Positions 46,971-56,300 of a stretch of DNA of 64,000 bases are shown piece by piece. The stretch covers positions 248,001-312,000 of the forward strand of contig NZ_QAOV01000007.1 in NCBI RefSeq assembly GCF_003050925.1, given 5' to 3'. Source of the DNA: Pseudomonas sp. GV085 (lineage in GTDB: Bacteria > Pseudomonadota > Gammaproteobacteria > Pseudomonadales > Pseudomonadaceae). The number at the start of each line of letters is the position of its first letter. Within the stretch, counting starts at the first letter, position 1. The notes below the pieces were generated by a model that was given only the letters and a program-made list of their open reading frames with translations, was not told the DNA's origin and made no database searches. Both the position numbers and the translations under genes were made by a program.

Positions 46971-47858
46971 CTACGATGCCAACTCGTCCAGCAGCCCTTT
47001 CAGGAAGATGCAACCTTGAGTATCGAGCGGCTGAAGTGGAAGGCGGGGGCCGCCGACGTCAAGCCCCTGCATCTTCAAACCTGCCTTGATAGTGGTCGGC
47101 AGGCCACGACGAGTGATGTATTCCAGCATTTCGTACTGTCGATAAAACAGCGTACGGGCTACTTCCAGCTTTCCACACTGCACGGCATCCCAGAGCGCCA
47201 GGTTCAGCTCGGGAATGAGGTTGGGGGCGGCGGTACACCAACCCGTGGCACCGGCAACCAAGGCCTCCAGGGCCAACGGGTTGCAGCCGTTGTAGAAGGC
47301 CACCTTGCCATCTGTTGCCTTGAACAGGCGGTGCATGCGTTGAATGTCGCCAGTGCTTTCCTTGACCATGGTGACATTCTTCACTTCGCTCAGAATGCGC
47401 AGGATCAGATCGACCGACAGGTCAGTGCCGCTGGTGCCTGGGTTGTTGTAGAGCATGATCGGGATGTTGATGGCTGCACCTACAGCCTTGAAATGATCGA
47501 CGATTTCAGTATCAGTCAGCTTCCAGTAAGAGACCGCAAGCACCATCACAGCCGTGGCACCACAAGATTCAGCCAGTTGGGCACGCTGTACGGTACGGGC
47601 AGTGGTCAGGTCTGAAACGCTGACTACAGTCGGAACTCGACCAGCAATCTGTTCCTGGCTGAAGCGGACAACCGACTCCCATTCGCTATCGGAAAGATAA
47701 GCCCCCTCTCCGGTACTCCCCAGAGGGGCGATGGCATGCACGCCGGAAGCGCTCAGCCTATCGATGGATTGCCCCAAAGCGACCAGATCCAGTGAGCCGT
47801 CGACTGCGAATGGAGTGATGGTGTAGCCGATAACGCCGCGAATTACAGAAGTAGACAT
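46971..47858 (-). CDS. DapA-like (dihydrodipicolinate synthase / N-acetylneuraminate lyase family) aldolase
   Basis: 295 residues, TIM barrel with Schiff-base Lys166 (VKESTGD), Tyr137 (MLYNNPG) and GSTGEG at 47-52. Family members condense or cleave pyruvate-derived compounds. It sits 41 bases downstream of a class II aldolase gene, far from lysine genes, so it is probably a catabolic lyase and not the housekeeping DapA. Confidence 0.9.
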   Translation of the reverse strand: MSTSVIRGVIGYTITPFAVDGSLDLVALGQSIDRLSASGVHAIAPLGSTGEGAYLSDSEWESVVRFSQEQIAGRVPTVVSVSDLTTARTVQRAQLAESCGATAVMVLAVSYWKLTDTEIVDHFKAVGAAINIPIMLYNNPGTSGTDLSVDLILRILSEVKNVTMVKESTGDIQRMHRLFKATDGKVAFYNGCNPLALEALVAGATGWCTAAPNLIPELNLALWDAVQCGKLEVARTLFYRQYEMLEYITRRGLPTTIKAGLKMQGLDVGGPRLPLQPLDTQGCIFLKGLLDELAS

Positions 47859-47899
47859 ACAGGCACCTTTGCCGTTTCTATGAATGAGTGGAAGTACGA

Positions 47900-48670
47900 T
47901 CAGGCCAGGCAGTCGCCATGGGCACGCAGTGCGCGCCGTGCGTAGTAGTTGAATGCAGCACCGTGACGTTTCGGGGTGGAGATCCAGTCGTGAGCTTCTT
48001 TGCCTAACGCTTCAGGAATGGGGCGAATCTCCCCTGCGCTCATGGCCAACAATTGCATCCTGGCCGCACGTTCGAACAACAGCGCCAGCACGCAGGCCTC
48101 TTCAATCGAACCACCCGCAATCAGCAAGCCATGGTGGGAGAGCAAGATGGCGCGCTTGTCACCGATAGCCTTGGAAATAATCTCGCCTTCTTCATTGCCC
48201 ACCGGGACACCTGGCCAATCCTTGAGAAAGGCGCAGTCGTCGAAAAGCGGGCAGATGTCCATATGGGAAACCGCGAGCGGAACTTCCAGCATCGACAGCG
48301 TGGCGCTGTGCAGTGGGTGCGTATGGATGATGCAATTCACGTCCGGGCGGGCCCGGTAGAGCCAGCTGTGAAAGCGATTGGCAGGGTTCGCCATGCCTTG
48401 ACCCTTAAGCACCTTGAGGTCTTCATCGACCACCAGCAGGTTCGACCCGCAAATCTCGTCAAAGCCCAGGCCCAGGCGCTGGGTATAATAGGTGCCCGGC
48501 GTTTCGGCACGGGCGGTGATCTGCCCGGCCAGCCCTGAATCATGGCCGCCGTCAAAAAGAATTCGGCAGGTGAGTGCAAGCTTCTGTCTCGGGGTATATT
48601 CGTTATCGATCAGCGCAGTCACCATTTGCTTCTCAGCGAGGGTGACGAGTTGATCCTTCGGGGTCTGCAT
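47900..48670 (-). CDS. Class II aldolase / adducin family protein
   Basis: 256 residues from ATG 48668-48670; a GTG seven codons upstream is an equal candidate. Zn-binding pattern with HTHPLHS and SHHGLLIAGG, and Glu in GFDEICGSNLL. Adducin-like relatives act as sugar-phosphate aldolases or decarboxylases. First gene of a minus-strand operon with the DapA-like gene, divergent from the XRE-cupin regulator. Confidence 0.9.
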   Translation of the reverse strand: MQTPKDQLVTLAEKQMVTALIDNEYTPRQKLALTCRILFDGGHDSGLAGQITARAETPGTYYTQRLGLGFDEICGSNLLVVDEDLKVLKGQGMANPANRFHSWLYRARPDVNCIIHTHPLHSATLSMLEVPLAVSHMDICPLFDDCAFLKDWPGVPVGNEEGEIISKAIGDKRAILLSHHGLLIAGGSIEEACVLALLFERAARMQLLAMSAGEIRPIPEALGKEAHDWISTPKRHGAAFNYYARRALRAHGDCLA

Positions 48671-48759
48671 GGTCGTGGTCACGGTCAGCACCTGGTCGAA
48701 AACAGTTCAAGTTGCCAAGGAGTCGCTGCAACGACCCTCAAGGACACAGAGTGATCCTA

Positions 48760-48793
48760 ATGACACCTTGTGTCATAATCAAGCCAAGTGTCA
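48760..48793. promoter_or_regulatory. Palindromic operator between the aldolase operon and the XRE-cupin gene
   Basis: Perfect 17-base palindrome ATGACAC-CTT-GTGTCAT (48760-48776) followed after 9 bases by a half site AGTGTCAT (48786-48793). Its position before both divergent genes suggests it is bound by the XRE-cupin regulator. Confidence 0.7.
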
Positions 48794-48817
48794 TTATTTT
48801 TCAAGGAACAGCGTTGG

Positions 48818-49354
48818 ATGGCGGTACAGCTGAGAATTTTGCGTAAGAAGATGGGGATAACCCTGGAGCAGCTGGCCGGGCAAACCGGATTGACCAAGAG
48901 CTACCTGTCGAAGGTGGAGCGAGGTGTGAGTTCGCCCTCCATTGCGGTGGCGCTCAAACTGGCCAAGGCATTGAATGCCCAAGCCGAAGAGTTGTTCAGC
49001 ACCGAAGCTGTGCCCGCCGAAGGCTACAGCCTGGTGCGACGCCAGCAGCGCGAGGCCAATGAAGGCGGTGTACCAGCGGCTCACGTACCGCTGGCGCGCC
49101 ATATTGGCCATCGGGCATTGTTGCCATTTCTGGTCTATCCGCCACGCTCGTTTGGCCAGTCCGCCTTCAAGGAGCACCTGGGAGAGGAGTTCATCTACGT
49201 GGTTCGTGGCCGTGTCGAGGTCGATTTCGGTAACGAACGGCAGACCCTGGATGAAGGCGACGCCCTGCATTTCAATGCGCAGAAATCTCACCGTTTGCGC
49301 ACGGTTTCTGACGAGCAAGCAGAGTTGCTCGTAGTCGTACATAGCTCGGATTAG
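48818..49354 (+). CDS. XRE-family regulator with C-terminal cupin domain
   Basis: 178 residues. HTH_3 at about 5-60 (LRILRKKMGITLEQLAGQTGLTKSYLSKVERG) and a cupin from about 110 (EEFIYVVRGRVEVDFG, LDEGDALHFNAQKSHRL). Such proteins control small catabolic operons in response to a ligand held in the cupin. AAGGAAC precedes the ATG at 48818; the reading ten codons longer starts inside the operator region. Confidence 0.92.
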   Translation: MAVQLRILRKKMGITLEQLAGQTGLTKSYLSKVERGVSSPSIAVALKLAKALNAQAEELFSTEAVPAEGYSLVRRQQREANEGGVPAAHVPLARHIGHRALLPFLVYPPRSFGQSAFKEHLGEEFIYVVRGRVEVDFGNERQTLDEGDALHFNAQKSHRLRTVSDEQAELLVVVHSSD

Positions 49355-49462
49355 GCGCCAGGGTTCGATCAGATCCGGGCGCCACGCGTCCTCAAGGCAT
49401 TCAAATAAGTGGTTTCATCGTAGAGCGTCCTGATCTGCCAGCAGCGCAGATAAGAGGTCCGG

Positions 49463-49792
49463 TTAAATCGCCTCTTCCAACTCCGCAAGAATGGCTTTTT
49501 TCATGGCTCCAACTGAACGGGATCCAGGCATGACCCGCAGCAGCCGCCCCTCATGGAACACCGCCAGGGATGGCACCGCCCGGATACCGTACATTTGCGC
49601 GATCGTCGGCGACACCGCCACATCAATCTTTGCAAAAGCCGCCAGGGAGTGAAGCTTTTCTTCCAAAGCATGAAAGACCGGCTTCATCTCCTGACAAGGC
49701 TTGCACCAGGACGCTGAAAACAGCACGACGCTGCTGCCTTTGGCCACAAAGCGGGCGAACTGCCGAGCACTCAACTCAACGATACGGCTCAT
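49463..49792 (-). CDS. Thioredoxin family protein
   Basis: 109 residues with active site Cys30-Lys-Pro-Cys33 (SASWCKPC), a variant of WCGPC, and cis-Pro in AVPSLAVF. Cytoplasmic (no signal peptide). It is 63 bases downstream of the FrnE-like gene on the same strand, pointing to a shared disulphide-handling role. Confidence 0.92.
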   Translation of the reverse strand: MSRIVELSARQFARFVAKGSSVVLFSASWCKPCQEMKPVFHALEEKLHSLAAFAKIDVAVSPTIAQMYGIRAVPSLAVFHEGRLLRVMPGSRSVGAMKKAILAELEEAI

Positions 49793-49855
49793 TTGGATCT
49801 CGCTCTCAATATGGATGAAAGGCGGCACAACCCGGTGCCGCACCGCTTCTGTCGA

Positions 49856-50554
49856 TCAAATTTTGCAGCCATCCATACCGCAGACTTGACTGCTGAATGC
49901 GTCATCTTCGACTTTCGACTTCTCCTGCATCTTGTTCAGCGCTTCAAGAAAAGCAGCCTCAGGCTGAGCACCGGACAATGAGAAGGCATTGTCGAATACA
50001 AACAAAGGCACGCCCGAACCCAGTTGCGCGGCGATATGTTCGTCCTCCTCCATCTCTACGTGCAATTCAGCGGATGACCACGCCCGTTGGATTGACGCGT
50101 CCGAAACACCTACAGCCCTGGCTATGGCCTCCAGGCTGCCACGATCAAACAGCGACTGACCATGGGAGGTGCTTTGCTCATACAGCGCCTCGACCAAGCG
50201 TTTTTTAACGGCGTCGTCCGCAACTGCCTTGACCAGTACATGGGCATCTGCGGTATCGCCAAACAGCATGCTGTCAAAGTGGTAATCAAGCCCATCGGCC
50301 CGGCCATATTTACTGACGGTGTTCATCATCGCGACAGCGGAATCCGGATTGCCGAGCTTGCGTTCAAGGGCAGCGATCATAGGCTCTGGCGCGTGATTCG
50401 CCGCCAGACGATAGGCCCTGACGTTGATTTGTACATTGTCTTTTTCAGCAAATTTATCGAGCGCCCGCTCGAATCGACGCTTGGCTATCCAGCACCAAGG
50501 GCAAACAAAATCAGACCAGATATCCACTGCATATTTTTTCGAAGAAGTTTGCAT
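49856..50554 (-). CDS. DsbA-family oxidoreductase (FrnE-like)
   Basis: 232 residues. Thioredoxin fold with helical insertion, active site Cys18-Pro-Trp-Cys21 (DFVCPWCWIAKRRFE), GVPLFVFDN with cis-Pro, and an extra C-terminal CGMDGC pair also found in FrnE. No signal peptide, so cytoplasmic. Related to 2-hydroxychromene-2-carboxylate isomerases. Probably oxidative-stress linked with the thioredoxin gene downstream. Confidence 0.9.
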   Translation of the reverse strand: MQTSSKKYAVDIWSDFVCPWCWIAKRRFERALDKFAEKDNVQINVRAYRLAANHAPEPMIAALERKLGNPDSAVAMMNTVSKYGRADGLDYHFDSMLFGDTADAHVLVKAVADDAVKKRLVEALYEQSTSHGQSLFDRGSLEAIARAVGVSDASIQRAWSSAELHVEMEEDEHIAAQLGSGVPLFVFDNAFSLSGAQPEAAFLEALNKMQEKSKVEDDAFSSQVCGMDGCKI

Positions 50555-50672
50555 GACTCGTCCTGTACCCAAAGAAATCAAGACCGCGTTACCAGCGTTC
50601 AGCCTGCTTTCACCTGTACTGAGTGAAGGTGTGAAGGCTCCCGCGATGGGTAATGTTGTTCAGTTAAGGACG

Positions 50673-50773
50673 TTGTAGGAGCGAGCTTGCTCGCGATGGA
50701 CTCAAGAGCGCCGCGTTTAGCCAGTCAATACGCGTTATCGTTAACGACCATCGCGAGCAAGCTCGCTCCTACC
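50673..50773. repeat. Long REPIN with a conserved spacer
   Basis: REP arms TGTAGGAGCGAGCTTGCTCG and its inverse enclose about 50 bases (GACTCAAGAGCGCCGCGTTT...). The same spacer occurs reversed at 53256-53370. Confidence 0.88.
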
Positions 50774-50774
50774 A

Positions 50775-51548
50775 TCAGGCCCGGACAGCCATAATTCCAG
50801 CATCCACGTCCCAGATTGCGCCGGTCACCCAGGACGCCTTGTCCGACAGCAGGAACAGGATGGTGTTGGCGACATCTTCGGGAACGCCGACTCGTCCCAA
50901 CGGGTGGAAATCGTTCAGCGACTTCATCGCTTCCGGGATCGCCTCTTTGTCCATGAACCCTTCATAGATCGAGGTGTGAACGATCCCTGGCGAGACAGCG
51001 TTGACCCGAATTCCCGAGTGAGCCAACTCAATTGCCAGGTTGCGTGTCAGCGCATGCAAACCTGCCTTTGCCATGGAGTAGGCAGAGGCTGGCGAACCTG
51101 CCAATGCGGCCTGTGCACCGATGGAGCCGACGTTGACAATTGCCCCTTCAAGCTTGGCGGCCAGCATGTTCTTGACCACGGTCTGAGTGATGAAGAAGGT
51201 TGCACGATTGAGAGACAGGTACATGTCGTACTCGGCCTCATCGTGCTCGGTGAACGGCTTGGGAATAAAGATCCCGGCGGAGTTCACCATCAGGCTGATA
51301 TCGCGATGGTTGGCATTGATTTCCTTGCGAACGAAATTCATGCCCTCTTCAGTCATCAGGTTGGCGACAATCACCGACACAGGGCCCAGCGGGCTCAGCT
51401 CGTTACGCACCGCATCGGCCTTGTCTTGCTTGCTGCCGGTGAGCACTACGCTGCCGCCTGCCTTGAGCACCATGCGGGCCGTTTCCAGGCCCATGCCACT
51501 GGTGCCACCGACAACCAGCAGTTTTTTACCTTTGAAAAAATCGTTCAT
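50775..51548 (-). CDS. Short-chain dehydrogenase/reductase
   Basis: 257 residues, classical SDR. Nucleotide loop GGTSGMG at 14-20, NSAG at 89-92, catalytic Ser142, Tyr157 and Lys161 (YSMAK). Substrate unknown. It is followed upstream by the OsmC gene (98-base gap) on the same strand. Confidence 0.92.
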   Translation of the reverse strand: MNDFFKGKKLLVVGGTSGMGLETARMVLKAGGSVVLTGSKQDKADAVRNELSPLGPVSVIVANLMTEEGMNFVRKEINANHRDISLMVNSAGIFIPKPFTEHDEAEYDMYLSLNRATFFITQTVVKNMLAAKLEGAIVNVGSIGAQAALAGSPASAYSMAKAGLHALTRNLAIELAHSGIRVNAVSPGIVHTSIYEGFMDKEAIPEAMKSLNDFHPLGRVGVPEDVANTILFLLSDKASWVTGAIWDVDAGIMAVRA

Positions 51549-51646
51549 TGCAGACTCCGGTTATCCAGAACCAATCAGGGTCGGCACCAAGGCGGTTGCC
51601 TGCCTGCTGGTGCACGCAAGATTTGAATCTCTTTGAAACGAGCGAA

Positions 51647-52201
51647 TCAGCCCTCACGCACTTCGAGGGTTGGCACCATGCGGATGGCTTTCGAGAAGTT
51701 GGCGTAGTTGACCGAGGTTTTGAGCACCACGTTGTGCAGCTCTTCAACGCGCTCACGGGAGGCGTCGGTGTGCAGTCGAATCACCACACTCACTTCGTCG
51801 TAACCTGGGTTGACGCTCTCGTCGAGGCCAAGAAAGCCTCGCAGGTCGAGGGTGCCGTCCGTTTCGATTTCCAGGCTGTGAATCTTGATACCCATCATCG
51901 CGGCGTTGGCGGCATAACCGACCGACATGCAGGCGTTGAGAGCGGCCATCAGCAGCTCTTGAGGATTAGGCGCAGTGTTTTGGCCCAGCAATTCATCAGG
52001 CTCATCGGCGACGATTTCGAAATCCCGCGAATAGGTTTCACCGGCCAGGCTGTAGCGATTGACTTTGGCCACAGAGCGAGTCTGGCCTTGCCACTGAGTT
52101 TTGACGTTGAAGCTCGCGTGGCGCTTGGTCGCATCCTCAGCAACGCCTTGGGCAAACTGCTGGAGTGCGGCGACATCGATACCATTCAGGTTGTTGCTCA
52201 T
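51647..52201 (-). CDS. OsmC-family protein
   Basis: 184 residues. OsmC/Ohr fold with peroxidatic-type Cys91 in LMAALNACMSVG; the second conserved Cys of Ohr is not seen, so it may not be a hydroperoxide reductase of the classic type. Start ATG 52199-52201. Lies between SDR and TetR genes on the minus strand. Confidence 0.9.
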   Translation of the reverse strand: MSNNLNGIDVAALQQFAQGVAEDATKRHASFNVKTQWQGQTRSVAKVNRYSLAGETYSRDFEIVADEPDELLGQNTAPNPQELLMAALNACMSVGYAANAAMMGIKIHSLEIETDGTLDLRGFLGLDESVNPGYDEVSVVIRLHTDASRERVEELHNVVLKTSVNYANFSKAIRMVPTLEVREG

Positions 52202-52557
52202 GTGTTCGTTCCTCTTCGGATGGACCGGGCGTTCGGCCCGAAAGAGAAACAAGCCTACCAACTAGTAGGTTGTCTATCAACAGATTATTCTTCTTATAAC
52301 CCATCGTCCAAAAAACAGCTTCGACAGCGTTTTCTGAACAGGGATATCTGCGGGTCACACACCGCAAGTTTAGACATGGGCAGGTATCCGCAACCCAAAT
52401 GCGAGACCAGGCGTCCGCTCGTCAGATTGAGTGCGCGCAAAAAGAATTCAGAGAGTGTGAGCCAAGTGGTTGAAACCACTTACGGGGCGGGAAAGCGGAC
52501 CGAGCCAGCAGGGGCAGAATCGGTCGTTTCATGACGCAGAAAAAGGCCGGTCGAACC
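52202..52557. other. Region upstream of the OsmC gene
   Basis: 356 bases without a supported gene. It contains an imperfect palindrome CCTAC-CAACTA-GTAGG (52254-52269), a candidate TetR operator, and a hairpin AAGTGGTT-GA-AACCACTT at about 52463-52481 without T-run. A minus-strand frame of 61 codons is not recognisable as a protein. Confidence 0.5.
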
Positions 52558-53133
52558 TCAGTGATGCGTTTCGGTAACCCGAAGTCCATCTAAAATGAAA
52601 TCAAATCCGGAAGACTGTTCGTAATTGTCGTTCAGCGCCCAGGATACAAAGCTGCCGCCTTCCAACGTATTCAAGATGAACCTGGCAACCTTCACGCCGT
52701 CCAGCTCGGCTTTGAGTTCCCCTGCCGCTTGGCCCAGTGCGATATTGGCCTGAAGCCAATTGAGATGGATTTCGAAAAAGTCCCGCGTCAATTCCTTCAG
52801 GCTTTCAGGCAAAGCCAGCAATTCCGCCGCCAGAGCGCCGCAGAGTGGAAGCATCGCGTTTTTACTGCTTTGTGCGAACATCAAGGCGAAGGCATTGAGC
52901 CGATCGATAATGCCGGTATTTTCATCATTGATGCATTCCAGCTGAATCTTGAACCGGAACAGATAACTCTCAACGATGGCAATCGCCAGACTTTCCTTGG
53001 TGGGAAAGTGGTGGTGAATACTCGCCTTCTTGATACCGATGTCTTCCGCCAGATCGGCATAACTGAAGGCTGCGTAGCCCTTGGTACGCAACAGAATCTC
53101 AGCGCTGGTCAGGAGGTCGGAACGTGTACTCAT
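52558..53133 (-). CDS. TetR family transcriptional regulator
   Basis: 191 residues. HTH: RSDLLTSAEILLRTKGYAAFSYADLAEDIGIKKASIHHHFPTKESLA. It resembles regulators that accompany ene-reductase, SDR and OsmC genes in electrophile response (NemR-like arrangement), but ligand and targets are unknown. Candidate operator at 52254-52269 before the OsmC gene. Confidence 0.92.
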   Translation of the reverse strand: MSTRSDLLTSAEILLRTKGYAAFSYADLAEDIGIKKASIHHHFPTKESLAIAIVESYLFRFKIQLECINDENTGIIDRLNAFALMFAQSSKNAMLPLCGALAAELLALPESLKELTRDFFEIHLNWLQANIALGQAAGELKAELDGVKVARFILNTLEGGSFVSWALNDNYEQSSGFDFILDGLRVTETHH

Positions 53134-53255
53134 GATGCCGTTTCCAGATTTATCAATGCGGCATCATAAATTAGTACTTATTCATAAGACAGCGCTCAGG
53201 TTGCGCACCTATGCCCCCCCCCCGAAAAACCCGCCTTCTGGCGTAATGCTGTTCC

Positions 53256-53370
53256 GTGTAGGAGCGAGCCTGCTCGCGATGGTCGTTAACGATAGCGCGA
53301 ATTTACTGGCTAAACGCGGCGCTCTTGAGTCCATCGCGAGCAATCGAGCGTCGACCGGCTGCTCCTACAG
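53256..53370. repeat. Long REPIN with variant arm, overlapping the RND gene stop codon
   Basis: Left arm TGTAGGAGCGAGCCTGCTCG; right arm carries the extra segment ATCGAGCGTCGACCGGCT also seen reversed at 14821-14838. The spacer matches that of 50673-50773 in reverse. The TAG of the RND pump gene (53365-53367) is inside the right end. Confidence 0.85.
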
Positions 53371-56300
53371 TGTCTGGTGAGCGGCGAGAGGACGGGGTGG
53401 CGCCCTGTCCACCAGGCTTGCCTGCTTATTCGCTGCTTCAGTTTGACCCGTATGGTCAGGACGGATCTTGAACCAGATGGCGTACATCGCTGGCAGGAAC
53501 ACCAGCGTCATGATGGTTCCGACGAAGGTGCCTCCGATCAGCGTGTAGGCCAGCGTCCCCCAGAAGACGGAGTGTGTCAGCGGAATGAATGCCAGGATGG
53601 CCGCAAGCGCTGTCAGCAGTACCGGGCGGGCACGTTGTACCGTGGCTTCGACCACTGCGTGAAACGGGTCCAGCCCTTCTTGCGCGTTGTGATGGATTTG
53701 CCCAATCAGAATCAGCGTATTGCGCATCAAAATGCCCGAAAGGGCGATCAGGCCGACCAGAGCGTTGATACCAAACGGCTGCTGGAAGATGAGCAGTGTC
53801 GGCACCACGCCAATCAACCCCAGTGGCGAGGTGAGGAACACCATGATCATCGCCGAGATCGAACGGACCTGCACAATGATGACCAGCAGCGTCATGGCAA
53901 TCATGATCGGGAATAATGGCAACATCGCTTTACCGGCCTTGCCCGACTCCTCGATTGCACCCGCCTGCTCGATCCGGTATCCACCAGGCAGCTTGTCGAT
54001 GACCGGCTGCAGCTCCTTCATGATCACGCTCGATACATCTGGCGGCTGCAAGCCTTCGGCAATGTCGCCACGCACGGTGATGGTCGGCGTGCGGTCACGA
54101 CGCCGCAGGACCGGATCCTCCATACGCACATCGACCGCGCCCACCTGAGACAACGGAATCCGCTGACCCGCCGCACCTACCAGCGTAAAGCCTTCTATCC
54201 TGGCGGGATCGAGCCGGATATCACCCGCTGCGCGACCAACCACCTGCACCGAACGAATGTCCTCACGAACCGCGGTGATCGGTACTCCGGCCAGCAGGAA
54301 CTGCAATTGCTGCGCGACTGAATTCGACGTCAACCCCACCGCCTCCAGGCGATCCTGATCCAGAGCAAAATGCAGCGTCGGCGTCAGCGGTCCCCAATCG
54401 GTGTTGACGGTTCTCATCATCGGGCTCGACTGCAACACGTCCTGTACCTGGCCCGCAATCTCGCGCAACTTTGACGGATCAGGTCCCATCACCCGGTAGG
54501 CAACAGGGAATGGCGAGTACGGACCAAACACAAGCTGGGTCACCCTGACCCGCGCTTGCGGGGCAAGTCCCTCAGCCGTCGCTTCGCGGATACGGAACTT
54601 GAGGGCCTCGCGCGCCTCCTGGCTGTCCGTCAGCACCACAATCTTCGCGAACGACGGATCAGGGAGTTCCGGCGCCATTGCCAGATAGAAGCGCGGCGCG
54701 CCTTGCCCGATATAGGCCGTGACGATCTTTGCCTCATCCTGCTTTTGCAGCCAGGCCTCTATCCTGGCGGTGGTCGCGCTGGTCTGCTCAATGGAGGCCC
54801 CATAAGGCATTTGCACTTCAATCAATACCTCGGGACGGTCCGAGGTCGGGAAGAACTGCTTCTTGACCAGGCTCATGCCGAGGATCGCCACGACAAACGC
54901 AGCGATGACAGTGCCGGCCACCAGCCATTTGCGAGCGATGACTCGCGTCAAAACCTGGCGGAAGCGGTTGTAATTAGGGGTGTTGTAGATGGCCGCATGA
55001 CCACCCTCGACTTTCTTGATGTCCGGCAACAGCTTCACCCCCAGGTACGGGGTAAAAGCGACCGCAACCACCCAGGAGGCAATCAGGGCAATGCCCACGA
55101 TCCAGAACATGTTGCTGGTGTACTCGCCGGCCGTCGATTGCGCGAAGCCGTTGGGCATGAAGCCGATAGCCGTCACCAGCGTACCGGAAAGCATCGGCGC
55201 GGCCGTATGACTCCAGGCGTACGCGGAGGCTTTGATGCGGTCGTAGCCCTCTTCCATTTTCACCACCATCATTTCGATAGCGATGATGGCGTCGTCCACC
55301 AGCAGTCCGAGCGCCAGAATCAACGAGCCGAGGGTAATACGGTCAAAGTTCTTTCCAGTGGCCGCCATCACCACAAACACCACGGCCAACGTCAACGGCA
55401 CAGCCGCAGCGACCACAACGCCTACCCGCCAGCCCATACTGAGAAAGCAGACAAGCATCACCACAAGCAGCGCGACGAAGAATTTGACCATGAACTCGCC
55501 GACGGCCGAACCGATATTCACAGATTGATCGGTGACCTTGGAGAGCGTCATGCCCAATGGCATGCCTTCATTTATCCTGACCGTCTCCGCGTCCAGCGCC
55601 TTGCCGAGGTCAAGGCCGTTCCAGCCCTCACGCATCACGACCCCCAGCAACAAGGCTTCTTCACCGTTATTGCGCACGAGAAAGGTTGCCGGATCTTCAT
55701 ACCCACGTTCGATCGTCGCCACGTCGGCGAGCTTGAGCGTGCGCCCCTGAACCGCAATGGGCGTGTCACGAATCTTCTGCACCTTATCGAAGGCGCCATC
55801 CAGCCGGAGAAAGACCTGTGGCCCATTGGTTTCGATCGAACCTGCGGGCGTGAGCACGTTTTGATTATTCAGCGCGGCAAAGATGTCCTGAGGAGATACA
55901 CCCAAGGTGGCCAACCGATCATGGGAAAAGGAAACAAAGATACGTTCGGGCTGCTCCCCAATAATGTTGACCTTCTTCACGCCCGGCACATGCAACAGTT
56001 GTTGGCGCAACGACTCCGCATCACGCACCAACAGTCGCTGCGGCTCGCCTTTGGCTTTCAGGGCGAAAAGCGCAAATGTCACGTCCGAAAACTCGTCGTT
56101 GACCATTGGCCCGATGACACCCGCCGGCAGCTTCCTGGCCTCGTCGTCGAGTTTTTTCCGCGCCTGATAGAACTCCTCCTGCACTTGCGAGGGCGGCGTA
56201 CTATCGAGCAGTGACACCATCGTGAAAGCAAGGCCAGGACGGGTGTAGGTTTCCGTGCGGTCGTACCATTTCAGTTCTTGCAGGCGTTTTTCAAGTGGCT

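Noticed and set aside
52294..52479. Minus-strand 61-codon frame with a GCGYLP segment, possible LysR relic
   Set aside because: Only a few residues resemble LysR C-termini, and the order of motifs is wrong.
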